This document shows positions 44,578 to 55,536 of a DNA stretch of 64,000 bases, piece after piece. The position numbers were made by a program, and so were the translations under genes. Numbering within the stretch: position 1 is the stretch's first letter; every line of letters begins with the position of its first letter. Under the pieces are notes generated by a model. It made no database searches. It had not been told where the DNA came from and was given only the letters and a program-made list of their open reading frames with translations. Source of the DNA: Microbacterium laevaniformans (GTDB lineage Bacteria; Actinomycetota; Actinomycetes; Actinomycetales; Microbacteriaceae); NCBI RefSeq assembly GCF_016907555.1, contig NZ_JAFBCE010000001.1, positions 1,178,001 to 1,242,000 of the forward strand, given 5' to 3'.

Positions 44578-45249
44578 ACTTCTGAAGGGCCTGCGTCCAA
44601 AAGCGAACGCACGCGTGGCCGGCTTCGCGAGGTGGCGCTCGCCTCGTTTCGCGAGCGCGGATACGAAGCGACGACCATGCGCCTCATCGCGCAGGAGGCG
44701 GGCGTGTCGGTGGGTAACGCCTACTACCACTTCGCCACCAAGAACGACCTGGTCCAGGAGCTGTACCTCGACGTGCAACGCCGCCATCGTGCGGCTGCCG
44801 AACCGGCCCTCGCCGAGACGGAGGATCTCGTCGAACGCATCGCCATCGTCTATCGCACCGGGCTCGACGAGCTGACGGCGTACCACGAGCATGCGGCGCA
44901 GTTTCTCTCTGCCGCCGTCTCCCCACGCTCGGAGATCAACCCGCTCGCCGAGGCATCCGGCGAGGCGCGCGCCATCACGGAAGCACTCTTCGGGGAGGCG
45001 GTGGACGGCGCACGTTCCGGAACCGTCCCGAGCGATCTCCGTCAGGCGCTGCCCACGGTGCTCTTCCTCGGGCATCTCCTGCTGGCGCTCTTCTGGGTCT
45101 ACGACCGCTCCGACGGTCAGCAGCGGACGCGGCGCCTGCTCGATCTCGGCCTGGCGCTGCTGCGGACGACGCTGCCATTGGCGCGGCTGCCGCTGGTGCG
45201 CGGCGTGGTGCGCGACCTGCTCGAACTCATCGCCGAGGCGGGGCGGTGA
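44572..45249 (+). CDS. TetR family transcriptional regulator
   Basis: The 225-aa product has an N-terminal HTH: TRGRLREVALASFRERGYEATTMRLIAQEAGVSVGNAYYHFATKNDLVQELY. The ligand-binding C-terminus is all-helical (LFLGHLLLALFWVYDRSDGQ). Ligand unknown. It is divergent from pepN and 45 bp from the end of convergent dxs. TATTTT 6 nt before ATG gives a leaderless transcript. Confidence 0.92.
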   Translation: MFTSEGPASKSERTRGRLREVALASFRERGYEATTMRLIAQEAGVSVGNAYYHFATKNDLVQELYLDVQRRHRAAAEPALAETEDLVERIAIVYRTGLDELTAYHEHAAQFLSAAVSPRSEINPLAEASGEARAITEALFGEAVDGARSGTVPSDLRQALPTVLFLGHLLLALFWVYDRSDGQQRTRRLLDLGLALLRTTLPLARLPLVRGVVRDLLELIAEAGR

Positions 45250-45294
45250 TCGTGCGCACGCGACAGCGGCGCGCGGTCGTCCCCTGACTCCGGC

Positions 45295-47274
45295 TCAGCC
45301 CCGACCATCGCCGTGGTCGGCGTGCTCCGAGTTGTCGGCGCCGCCACGCACGGTCCAGATGGCGCCCGTTTCGGTCGAGGGGCGGGCGATCGGAATGCGG
45401 GTGCCGAGCACCTGCGCGACGACGTCCTGCGCGATCTTCGCGGCCGACAGGCCGGCATCCTCGAGGATCTGCTCCCGGCTCGCGTGATCGATGAAGGCGT
45501 CGGGCAGGCCGAGCTCGTCGACCGCCGTGTCCACGCCCGCCTCGCGCAGCACCTGACGCACGCGCGTTCCGACGCCACCGACGCGGATGCCGTCCTCGAT
45601 CGTGATCACCAGGCGATGGGCGGCAGCGAGCTTCACGATCGAGGGCTGCACGGGCACGACCCAGCGCGGGTCGACGACGGTCGCTCCGATCCCCTGGGCA
45701 CGGAGGCGCTCGGCGACCTCGACCGCGAGCTGCGTCATCGGGCCGATGCCGACGAGTAGAACATCCTCGGCGCCGTCCTGCCACAGCACGTCGACGCCGT
45801 CGGAGAGGCGTTTGAGGGCCGGCTGATCCACCGCGACGGCGCCCTTCGGGAAGCGGATCACCGTGGGCGCGTCATCGACGGCGATCGCCTCGTCGAACTC
45901 CTCCCGCAACCGCGCTTCGTCGCGGGGCGCGGCGATGCGGATGCCGGGCACCAGCTGCAGCATCGCGAGATCCCACACACCGTGGTGGCTGGGGCCGTCG
46001 GGGCCGGTCACACCGGAGCGATCGAGAACGAACGTCACGCCCGCGCGATGCAGGGCCACATCCATCAGCACCTGGTCGAAGGCGCGGTTCATGAACGTCG
46101 CATAGATCGCGACCACCGGGTGCAGTCCGCCGAAGGCGAGGCCCGCCGCCGAGGCCACCGCGTGCTGCTCGGCGATGCCCACGTCATAGACGCGGTCGGG
46201 GAAGTGCTGCGCGAACGGCTGCAGGCCCGTCGGACGCAGCATCGCCGCCGTGATCGCGATGACATCGTCACGTCGCTCCCCCGCCGCCACGAGTGCGTCG
46301 GCGAAAGCGTCGGTCCAGGCGACGGCATCCGAGGAGCCCAGCGGCTCGCCCGTCGCCGGGTCGATCTTGCCGACGGCGTGGAACTGATCGGCCTCGTCGT
46401 TGCGTGCGGGCTCGTAGCCGCGGCCCTTCTCGGTGATGACGTGCACGATCACCGGGGCACCGTAGTCCTTGGCCAGCTGCAACGTCTCCTGCAGCGCGAC
46501 GAGGTCGTGTCCGTCGATCGGCCCGAGGTACTTGATGTCCAGGTTCGAGTACAGCGCCTCGTTGTTGGAGAAGCGCGAGAGGAATCCATGCGTGGCGCCG
46601 CGGACACCACGGTAGACGGCGCGCCCCATGGGCCCGAGTCGACGGAAGAAGGATGCCGAACTCTTGCGCAGGCTCTCATAGCCCTCGGTGGTGCGCACCC
46701 GGTTCAGATAGCGAGCCATCCCCCCGATCGTCGGAGCGTAGGAGCGTCCGTTGTCGTTGACGACGATCACCAGATTGCGATCGTTGTCGTCGGAGATGTT
46801 GTTCAGTGCCTCCCAGGTCATCCCGCCCGTCAGCGCGCCGTCACCGACGACAGCGACGACGTGGTGATCCTTGCGGCCGGTGCGGGTCAGCGCGCGCGAG
46901 ATGCCGTCCGCCCAGCTCAGCGAACTCGACGCGTGCGAGGACTCGACGACGTCGTGGACGCTCTCCGCGCGTTGCGGGTAGCCGGCGAGTCCGCCGCGCG
47001 AGCGCAGGCCGCGGAAGTCCTGGCGGCCGGTGAGCAGCTTGTGCACATACGACTGATGGCCGGTGTCGAAGACGAAGGGGTCGTCGGGTGAGTTGAAGAC
47101 CCGGTGCAGCGCGATGGTGAGCTCTACGACACCGAGGTTCGGTCCGAGATGACCGCCCGTGCGCGCCACGTTCTCGACGAGGAAGTCACGGATCTCGTGC
47201 GCGAGCTGCTCGAGCTGCTCGGTGGACAGGGAGTCCAGGTCGCGCGGACCGGTGATCGAAGCGAGCAGACTCAT
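45295..47274 (-). CDS. dxs: 1-deoxy-D-xylulose-5-phosphate synthase
   Basis: First enzyme of the MEP isoprenoid pathway, TPP-dependent, condensing pyruvate and glyceraldehyde 3-phosphate. The 659-aa product has HLGPNLGVVELTIALHRVF, the TPP site GDGALTGGMTWEALNNI, DGHDLVALQETL, and the transketolase-type middle and C-terminal domains (AEQHAVASAAGLAFGGLHPVV, DRSGVTGPDGPSHHG). TAGACT lies 6 nt before the ATG, with GGAGG in between, so either leaderless or SD-led. B6 synthesis here uses PdxST and so does not need Dxs product. Confidence 0.96.
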   Translation of the reverse strand: MSLLASITGPRDLDSLSTEQLEQLAHEIRDFLVENVARTGGHLGPNLGVVELTIALHRVFNSPDDPFVFDTGHQSYVHKLLTGRQDFRGLRSRGGLAGYPQRAESVHDVVESSHASSSLSWADGISRALTRTGRKDHHVVAVVGDGALTGGMTWEALNNISDDNDRNLVIVVNDNGRSYAPTIGGMARYLNRVRTTEGYESLRKSSASFFRRLGPMGRAVYRGVRGATHGFLSRFSNNEALYSNLDIKYLGPIDGHDLVALQETLQLAKDYGAPVIVHVITEKGRGYEPARNDEADQFHAVGKIDPATGEPLGSSDAVAWTDAFADALVAAGERRDDVIAITAAMLRPTGLQPFAQHFPDRVYDVGIAEQHAVASAAGLAFGGLHPVVAIYATFMNRAFDQVLMDVALHRAGVTFVLDRSGVTGPDGPSHHGVWDLAMLQLVPGIRIAAPRDEARLREEFDEAIAVDDAPTVIRFPKGAVAVDQPALKRLSDGVDVLWQDGAEDVLLVGIGPMTQLAVEVAERLRAQGIGATVVDPRWVVPVQPSIVKLAAAHRLVITIEDGIRVGGVGTRVRQVLREAGVDTAVDELGLPDAFIDHASREQILEDAGLSAAKIAQDVVAQVLGTRIPIARPSTETGAIWTVRGGADNSEHADHGDGRG

Positions 47275-47302
47275 CCTCCGAGTCTACGTCGCCCAAACGC
47301 CG

Positions 47303-47348
47303 ACGCCCCGGCATCGGCGTCCCCTTGCAGGGACCGATGCCGGGGCGT
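47303..47348 (-). terminator. long hairpin terminator after acnA
   Basis: Perfect 15-bp arms ACGCCCCGGCATCGG and CCGATGCCGGGGCGT with an inner GTCCC/GGGAC stem, 12 bp past the acnA stop. Confidence 0.75.
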
Positions 47349-47360
47349 TATAACCGGCGC

Positions 47361-50198
<2,838 letters not shown>

Positions 50199-50373
50199 GT
50201 CTGCTCTCCTTCGTTGGGAGTTCCTGAGGCCGCGGGCTCAGTCGGTCGGCGGGGTCAGGGTCGGGCATGGACGGCCGTCGCCTGATTCTCCATCATCCCC
50301 GCCGCCGCGGCGGCGGGCTAGTGAGGTTGTCCTTACCCGTGGATGGCGCCTCGGGCGCATCACGGGCGAAGGA

Positions 50374-50397
50374 ATTTATCTTGATGTCAAGATAAAT
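50374..50397. promoter_or_regulatory. 24-bp perfect palindrome between DUF3159 gene and acnA (candidate operator)
   Basis: Arms ATTTATCTTGA and TCAAGATAAAT around a TG spacer, AT-rich against the high-GC background. It begins just 3 bp past the DUF3159 stop and 176 bp upstream of acnA. The size and symmetry suit a dimeric regulator such as a MarR-type protein; the regulator is unknown. Confidence 0.65.
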
Positions 50398-50400
50398 CTA

Positions 50401-51159
50401 TCACGCCTCGGATGCCGCGCTGGCGTCGTGGTGGCGCGGATAGACCGCCCGCACGGCCAGCCAGGTGACGGCGACGAGCGGAGCGAACAACGGCAGTCCC
50501 ATCACGAGCTTCAAGGTGCCGAGCGTGGTGACATCGCCAGCGAAGTAGAAGGGAAGCTGCACCGCGAGGCGCAGGTAGAACAGTGCGGCCCAGGCGATCG
50601 CCAGCCAGAAGAACACCCGGCGCTTGCGCGGATCGCTGCGCCAGCGTGTGCTCTCGTTCATGAGGAAGCCGACGGCCAGTCCGATCAAGGACCACCCGAC
50701 GAGAGCCGAGATCAGAAACGCAGTCCCGTAGGCAGCGTTGGTGATGAGGCCCGGGACGAAGTTGTCCTGTCCTCGGCCGGTCCACAGTGCGAGGGCGGCG
50801 GCGGCACCGGTGGCGATGAGTCCTCCCAGTGCGGCACTGACGGGCGAGCGCTGGATGAGGCGGACGATCGTGAAGATCGCCGCTGCGCCCACGGAGATCG
50901 CGAGCGAGAGCGTGAGGTCAGCCGTGGTCGTGAACAGGATGACGAACGCGAGTCCGGGCAGCACGCTCTCCAGCACGCCTCGCCAGCCGCCCATGGCGGC
51001 CCAGACGACGTGTCCCGTGTGCGACTGTCGGGACGGATCGAGGCCGGCCCGTCGCGCCGCATTGCCCAGTGCGCTTCCGAGAAGATCCGACGCCGACGGC
51101 GGTGGCGGCGTGAGCGGATCGGATGCCGCGTCCTGGGGCTCCTGCGAAGGCGAGCTCAT
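50401..51159 (-). CDS. DUF3159 membrane protein
   Basis: The 252-aa product: polar N-terminus, then about six TM helices in the DUF3159 pattern (WAAMGGWRGVLESVLPGLAFVILF, FTIVRLIQRSPVSAALGGLIATGAAAALALWTGRGQDNFVPGLI, FLMNESTRWRSDPRKRRVFFWLAIAWAALFYLRLAVQLPFYFAG). Function unknown. Its start overlaps the DUF3710 stop by 4 bp. Confidence 0.92.
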   Translation of the reverse strand: MSSPSQEPQDAASDPLTPPPPSASDLLGSALGNAARRAGLDPSRQSHTGHVVWAAMGGWRGVLESVLPGLAFVILFTTTADLTLSLAISVGAAAIFTIVRLIQRSPVSAALGGLIATGAAAALALWTGRGQDNFVPGLITNAAYGTAFLISALVGWSLIGLAVGFLMNESTRWRSDPRKRRVFFWLAIAWAALFYLRLAVQLPFYFAGDVTTLGTLKLVMGLPLFAPLVAVTWLAVRAVYPRHHDASAASEA

Positions 51160-51740
51160 GCGGTGCCGGGGGCGGCGGGCATCTTCAGCGGGATGAGATC
51201 GCGCGGCGGCATGGGGCTACCGCCGCGCACCACGACGATCGAGCGGAAGAGATCCTCCACACGCGCAGCCGCCTCGACGTCGGTCGTGGCCGCTCCCCCG
51301 ATCACACCGCGCAGGAACCAGCGGGGTCCGTCGACGCCGACGAACCGTGCCAGGCGCTTGCCGGCCACCGCGTCGGGCCCGCTCACCACGGGAACCTCCG
51401 CGAGCAGTTCGGCGCCGAGCGGGCCGTGGCGCTCCTCCACGCGCCCGCCCTGCTGGCGGATCTGCTGGCGGATCTGGTCGCGGGTCTCCTCCCACAGCCC
51501 GCTGGAGCGCGAGGCGGCGAACGGCTGCACCTGCAGGGTCGAATCGGCGTAGTCGAGCCCGACCGCGACGATGCGCTTGGTCTGCTCCTCGACTTCGAGG
51601 CGAAGGTTCAGTCCCTCGCGTGGGAGCACCTTGATGCCACCGAGATCGATGTAGGGGCGAACGGGGTTCGCCTCCGCCTCGTCGAAGGGCCCCGTCGACG
51701 CGCGGTCGCCTGTGCCGGTGGGCTGCAGTTCATCGCTCAT
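51156..51740 (-). CDS. DUF3710 family protein
   Basis: The 194-aa soluble product: GPFDEAEANPVRPYIDLGGIKVLPREGLNLRLEVEE, VGLDYADSTLQVQPFAASRSSGLWEETRDQI, RFVGVDGPRWFLRGVIGG. A conserved actinobacterial protein of unknown role downstream of dut. It overlaps both dut and the DUF3159 gene by 4 bp. Confidence 0.92.
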   Translation of the reverse strand: MSDELQPTGTGDRASTGPFDEAEANPVRPYIDLGGIKVLPREGLNLRLEVEEQTKRIVAVGLDYADSTLQVQPFAASRSSGLWEETRDQIRQQIRQQGGRVEERHGPLGAELLAEVPVVSGPDAVAGKRLARFVGVDGPRWFLRGVIGGAATTDVEAAARVEDLFRSIVVVRGGSPMPPRDLIPLKMPAAPGTA

Positions 51741-52186
51741 GCGGTGACTCCTGTCTGATAGCCCGTCGAGCCGAACCCGCCCTCGCCGCGTGCGGTGTCG
51801 GGCAAGTCATCGACGGGGAGGAAGCGGACGCGCGGGACGGGCATGACGATGAGCTGTGCGATGCGGTCGCCCACGGCGATGTCGTACGCCTCGCGCGTAT
51901 CGGTGTTCAGGAGCGCGACCTTGATCTCACCGCGGTACCCCGCGTCGATCGTTCCGGGCGCGTTGACGATGGTGATGCCGTGCTTCGCGGCCAGACCGCT
52001 GCGGGGCACGACGAAAGCGGCGTATCCGTCCGGCAGGGCGATGCGCACGCCCGTGCCCACCAGTGCGCGGGCGCCCGGTTCGAGTCTTACGCTCTCGGAG
52101 GAGACCAGATCTGCGCCGGCGTCGCCGGGATGTGCGTAGACGGGAACCTGCGGCGCGATAATGGGAACGTCCACGGATTCGATCAC
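51737..52186 (-). CDS. dut: dUTP diphosphatase
   Basis: Trimeric dUTPase, dUTP to dUMP. About 149 residues with the five family motifs: AHPGDAGADLVS, VPRSGLAAKHGI, GTIDAGYRGEIKVALLN, GDRIAQLIVMPVP and a C-terminal GEGGFGSTGYQ. GTG 52186 has TACCCT exactly 6 nt upstream (leaderless); GTG 52174 with GGAGTG upstream is an alternative. First gene of dut-DUF3710-DUF3159. Confidence 0.94.
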   Translation of the reverse strand: MIESVDVPIIAPQVPVYAHPGDAGADLVSSESVRLEPGARALVGTGVRIALPDGYAAFVVPRSGLAAKHGITIVNAPGTIDAGYRGEIKVALLNTDTREAYDIAVGDRIAQLIVMPVPRVRFLPVDDLPDTARGEGGFGSTGYQTGVTA

Positions 52187-52198
52187 TCCACGAGGGTA

Positions 52199-52675
52199 AT
52201 GCACATCGCCGCTCCAGCCGCTCCCGTTTCCGACGTCCGCTACCGCGAACGGCTCAGTCCGTCGCTGTGGACGCTGCTCAGCTCGGCGGTGGTGGCGCCG
52301 ATGGTCGCACTGGTGTTCGTCCCGCTGGATCCGACTGTCGCCCTCGCCGCGGGAATCGCGGTGGGTGCGGTCCTGATCTGCCTGCTCGTCTTCGCGTCTC
52401 CGGTCGTGGAGGTGCGAGGCGGCGAGCTGCGAGTCGGTCGCGCGCATATCCCGGTCGATCAGCTGGGCACCGCCGAGCCGTTGTGGGCAGACGAGGCGCG
52501 TGCTGCGCGTGGTCCTCAGCTGTCCGCGAAGGCATGGCACATGTTCCGCGGCGGGATCGACCCCGTGGTCCGCGTTCCCGTCCTCGATCCCGGCGACCCC
52601 GTCACGGAGTGGGTGTTCGCGACGCGCACGCCTGACCGGGTGGTCGCCGCGATCACGCGTGCGCAGTCGCGCTGA
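52199..52675 (+). CDS. DUF3093 membrane protein
   Basis: The 158-aa product: YRERLSPSLWTLLSSAVVAPMVALVFVPL and a second TM helix (LAAGIAVGAVLICLLVFASPVVEV), then a soluble domain with ELRVGRAHIPVDQLGTAEPL and HMFRGGIDPVVRVPVLDPGDPVTEWVFATRTPDRV. Unknown function, conserved next to dut. Only 12 bp separate its ATG from the dut start. Confidence 0.92.
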   Translation: MHIAAPAAPVSDVRYRERLSPSLWTLLSSAVVAPMVALVFVPLDPTVALAAGIAVGAVLICLLVFASPVVEVRGGELRVGRAHIPVDQLGTAEPLWADEARAARGPQLSAKAWHMFRGGIDPVVRVPVLDPGDPVTEWVFATRTPDRVVAAITRAQSR

Positions 52676-52718
52676 GATCAGCTCGGCAGCGGGATCGGCT
52701 CTGCGGGGCCGAGGGTTC

Positions 52719-53009
52719 TCAGGCGCACTCGATGCAGACGGCGCCGCCCGCGATCTCGTGGTCGATCTGGGTGCGGTGCTTCACGAGGAAGCACTCGACG
52801 CAGGTGAATTCGTCTTCCTGCGGCGGCAGGACGACCACGTCCAGCTCCAGGTCGGAGAGGTCGGCGCCGGGCAGCTCGAAGCCGGAGGGGTTGTCGGCAT
52901 CCTCGACGTCGACGGCCCCGGACATCTTGTCGGGAACGCGCTCCTTCAGAGCCTCGATCGACTCGCTGTCGTCGTCGGTCTTACGGGGGGCGTCGTAATC
53001 GGTCGCCAT
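52719..53009 (-). CDS. DUF4193 family small protein
   Basis: The 96-aa product begins MATDYDAPRKTDDD, has an acidic middle (DLSDLELDVVVLPPQEDEFTC), and ends with CVECFLVKHRTQ and CIECA. The four Cys probably bind zinc. Conserved in Actinobacteria near dut and sepH; function unknown. Confidence 0.93.
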   Translation of the reverse strand: MATDYDAPRKTDDDSESIEALKERVPDKMSGAVDVEDADNPSGFELPGADLSDLELDVVVLPPQEDEFTCVECFLVKHRTQIDHEIAGGAVCIECA

Positions 53010-53256
53010 GCTCTCAACTTCCAGGTGTGTTGCCAAAGTGCCGACTCGCGGCCGGGGGGACCGACGTGGGGCGGCGATAGTTTGCACGACGGGTTCGGAT
53101 TTCGCAAATGATCGTCGTGTGCGTGCCCGCTTCCGGCGGGTGCGTCGCATGGAACTCGCGGCGCGCCCGCGATATTCCCGAGTGCGGCGAAGTGCTGTGA
53201 CAGCATGGCCCCGGCAATCGAATCGTGCCCGAACAGGGAACGGGAGGGTGTTTCGC

Positions 53257-54297
53257 ATGGAACAGCTCAAGGTGATCGGAACCGAGGAAGGTGTCCTCGT
53301 TCTCGCCACGGAGTCCGGCGAACGGTACGCGCTGCCGATCGACGAGACGCTGCGCAGCCAGCTGCGCCGCGCACAGCGCGACAACGAGCCGCGTGCAGCG
53401 CGACCGAGCCCTCGCGACATCCAGGCGCATATCCGTTCCGGTATGTCGGCGCAGGAGGTCGCGGAGCTGCTCGGCGCTCGTCTGGAGGACGTGCAGCGCT
53501 TCGAGCGTCCCGTTCTCGCCGAGCGTGAGCACATCGTGGGCCAGGCGTTGGCCGTCCCGGTGCTGATCGCGGGAGAGCTCGATGCCGCGGCGCAGCCGAC
53601 GTTCGGTGTCGCGGTGCGGGCCAAGCTCGCCGAAGCGGGCGCGAGCGGTGAACGGTGGACCAGCTGGAAGGACGAGGACGGCTGGGTCGTCAAGCTCGAG
53701 TTCACGGCGAACGAGGTCGACCACGACGCACGGTGGGGCTTCGACCCGCGCCGCAGCAGTCTCGCTCCGCTCAACGCCGATGCGACCCAGCTCTCTCGTC
53801 AGGGGTCGCTCCCCGAAGGACTGATCCCCCGCCTGCGCGCGCTCGATGCGTCGCCGCTGAAGGATGCGTCGCGGTTCGACTCCGGTGCGTTCGGCCCGCG
53901 GCGTCTGGACGCCGATTCCCTCGCTCCCGAAGCGGACATCACGCGGCCGGACGTGCGCGTGCCCGTCGCGCCCGCGGTTCAGGATGCCGCGATCAAGCGC
54001 GCTCCCGACCACGCGGTCACATCGGCCGAGACAGCAGACCTCCTCGAGGCGCTGCGCCGCCGTCGCGGCCAGCGTGAGCCCATGCCCGCGGAGGAGTCGG
54101 CCACGGAGCGTCCGCACTCCCCCGTGGCCCTGTTCGACGCACTCGAGCCCGGCTACGACGAATCGGCGACGGATGCCGAGGACTCGGCATCCGCGATGGA
54201 AGACACCGTCATCAGCGATTCGTCTCGCCGCAAGGGGCGCACCTCGATGCCGTCGTGGGACGAGATCGTCTTCGGAGCGCGCACCGAAGACGGGTGA
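53257..54297 (+). CDS. sepH: septation protein SepH
   Basis: Actinobacterial cell-division protein that promotes FtsZ assembly (known for Streptomyces/Mycobacterium homologues). The 346-aa product has the DUF3071 N-terminus MEQLKVIGTEEGVLVLATESGERYALPIDE, the HTH SPRDIQAHIRSGMSAQEVAELLGARLEDVQRFERPVLAERE, then WTSWKDEDGWVVKLEF. A disordered C-terminus ends RKGRTSMPSWDEIVFGAR, the FtsZ-interacting-type end. ATG 53257 follows GGGAGGGTG. Confidence 0.93.
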   Translation: MEQLKVIGTEEGVLVLATESGERYALPIDETLRSQLRRAQRDNEPRAARPSPRDIQAHIRSGMSAQEVAELLGARLEDVQRFERPVLAEREHIVGQALAVPVLIAGELDAAAQPTFGVAVRAKLAEAGASGERWTSWKDEDGWVVKLEFTANEVDHDARWGFDPRRSSLAPLNADATQLSRQGSLPEGLIPRLRALDASPLKDASRFDSGAFGPRRLDADSLAPEADITRPDVRVPVAPAVQDAAIKRAPDHAVTSAETADLLEALRRRRGQREPMPAEESATERPHSPVALFDALEPGYDESATDAEDSASAMEDTVISDSSRRKGRTSMPSWDEIVFGARTEDG

Positions 54298-54327
54298 GTC
54301 GCGTCGAGGTCGGCGCGGGACGGATGC

Positions 54328-55464
54328 TCAGCCCTTCGCGAGCGCGCCGAGTCTGATGAGCGGGACGATGCGTTCCTGATCTGTCAACGATCCGTGCTGG
54401 CCGATCATCCGCTGTGGCTTCTTGTCGGCCAGGCGGTCGTCGTAGTAGGCCACCGCGCTGCGGGCCGCGACGAGCACGTCGCCGATGCGGGGGCGGACGT
54501 CGGGGTGCACCGCGGCGCCGTACAGGCCGGCATCGATCGCTTCGTCGCGCGTCATCACCCACGAGCGCGACTGCTCGGCCTCACTCCAGCGCTCCGCGAC
54601 GGCGCGAGACTCGCGGTCCTCCGTGTAGAGCTGCAGCATTCGAGGCTCCCCCGCCACCAGCCGCACACCCTGGAGCAGCGGATCGCCGTCCCGCAGCAGC
54701 ACCTGCCGATGAGCCGGCACGTCGACCATGCCGTGGTCAGCCGTGACGAGGGCGCCGACACCCGGGGCGAGCTGAGCGTCGAACCGGCGAAGGTCCGCGT
54801 CGAGCTCCTCCAGTCCTTGCAGCCACTGTGCGGACTCCCACCCGTAGGCGTGTCCGAGGGTATCGAGCTCCGGGATGTACACGTAGACCAGTGCGCCGGG
54901 GTGCGCGGCCGCGCGCTCCGCGGCAGCGGCGAGACGCTCGGACGGCGTCGCGGCGGCGACGAACTCCGCCCCGCGCTGGATCGCCTGCGTGAAGCCGCTG
55001 TCGCGGTACAGCCCCTTGGTCACCACGAAGGTGGGACGTCCGGCGTGGGCTTCCCGTTCGAGCAGGGGCGCCGAGCGCTGCCAGGTCATCGGGTCGAGTC
55101 CGTCGCTCTCCCACCCCTTGAGCTGGTTGGGCGCGATATCGGTCCCCGGGATACGGGCACGGTATCCGACGATTCCGTGGGCGCCGGCGTCGGTCGCCGT
55201 GAGAAGCCCGGTGAGGGCCGTGGCCGTCGTCGAGGGAAAAGTGCTGCGCGCGGCATCCTTCTTCGTCATCGCGCCCGTCAGAAACCGGGCGTGTCCGGCC
55301 CGGGCGGTGAGGTTCCCGCGACCGAGACCGTCGACGAGGATCAGGATCGCCGATCGGGCCGGCGCGAACCAGTCACCGTCGCCCGTCAGCGACGCAAGCA
55401 ATTGCGGCACGATGGCGGTGAGGCTCCGGGCTGCTGGCGGGTCCGCGGGTAGGCTGAACGACAT
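54328..55464 (-). CDS. alkaline phosphatase-superfamily phosphodiesterase (nucleotide pyrophosphatase-like)
   Basis: The 378-aa product with metal-site motifs [31 protein letters not shown] (nucleophile Thr region), [15 protein letters not shown] and [11 protein letters not shown]. This is the type I phosphodiesterase/nucleotide pyrophosphatase layout. No signal peptide, so likely cytoplasmic. Convergent with sepH; divergent from parC across 72 bp. Confidence 0.9.
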   Translation of the reverse strand: MSFSLPADPPAARSLTAIVPQLLASLTGDGDWFAPARSAILILVDGLGRGNLTARAGHARFLTGAMTKKDAARSTFPSTTATALTGLLTATDAGAHGIVGYRARIPGTDIAPNQLKGWESDGLDPMTWQRSAPLLEREAHAGRPTFVVTKGLYRDSGFTQAIQRGAEFVAAATPSERLAAAAERAAAHPGALVYVYIPELDTLGHAYGWESAQWLQGLEELDADLRRFDAQLAPGVGALVTADHGMVDVPAHRQVLLRDGDPLLQGVRLVAGEPRMLQLYTEDRESRAVAERWSEAEQSRSWVMTRDEAIDAGLYGAAVHPDVRPRIGDVLVAARSAVAYYDDRLADKKPQRMIGQHGSLTDQERIVPLIRLGALAKG

Positions 55465-55536
55465 CGGGGCCAGTCTCGCACATGGCGCGCGGCCCCACTT
55501 CCCGGCCCACCCGAGCACCGAGGGAACCGCAGATCC

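Noticed and set aside
45295..47274. dxs as part of the B6 pathway
   Set aside because: B6 is made by the DXP-independent PdxST here; dxs serves isoprenoid synthesis.
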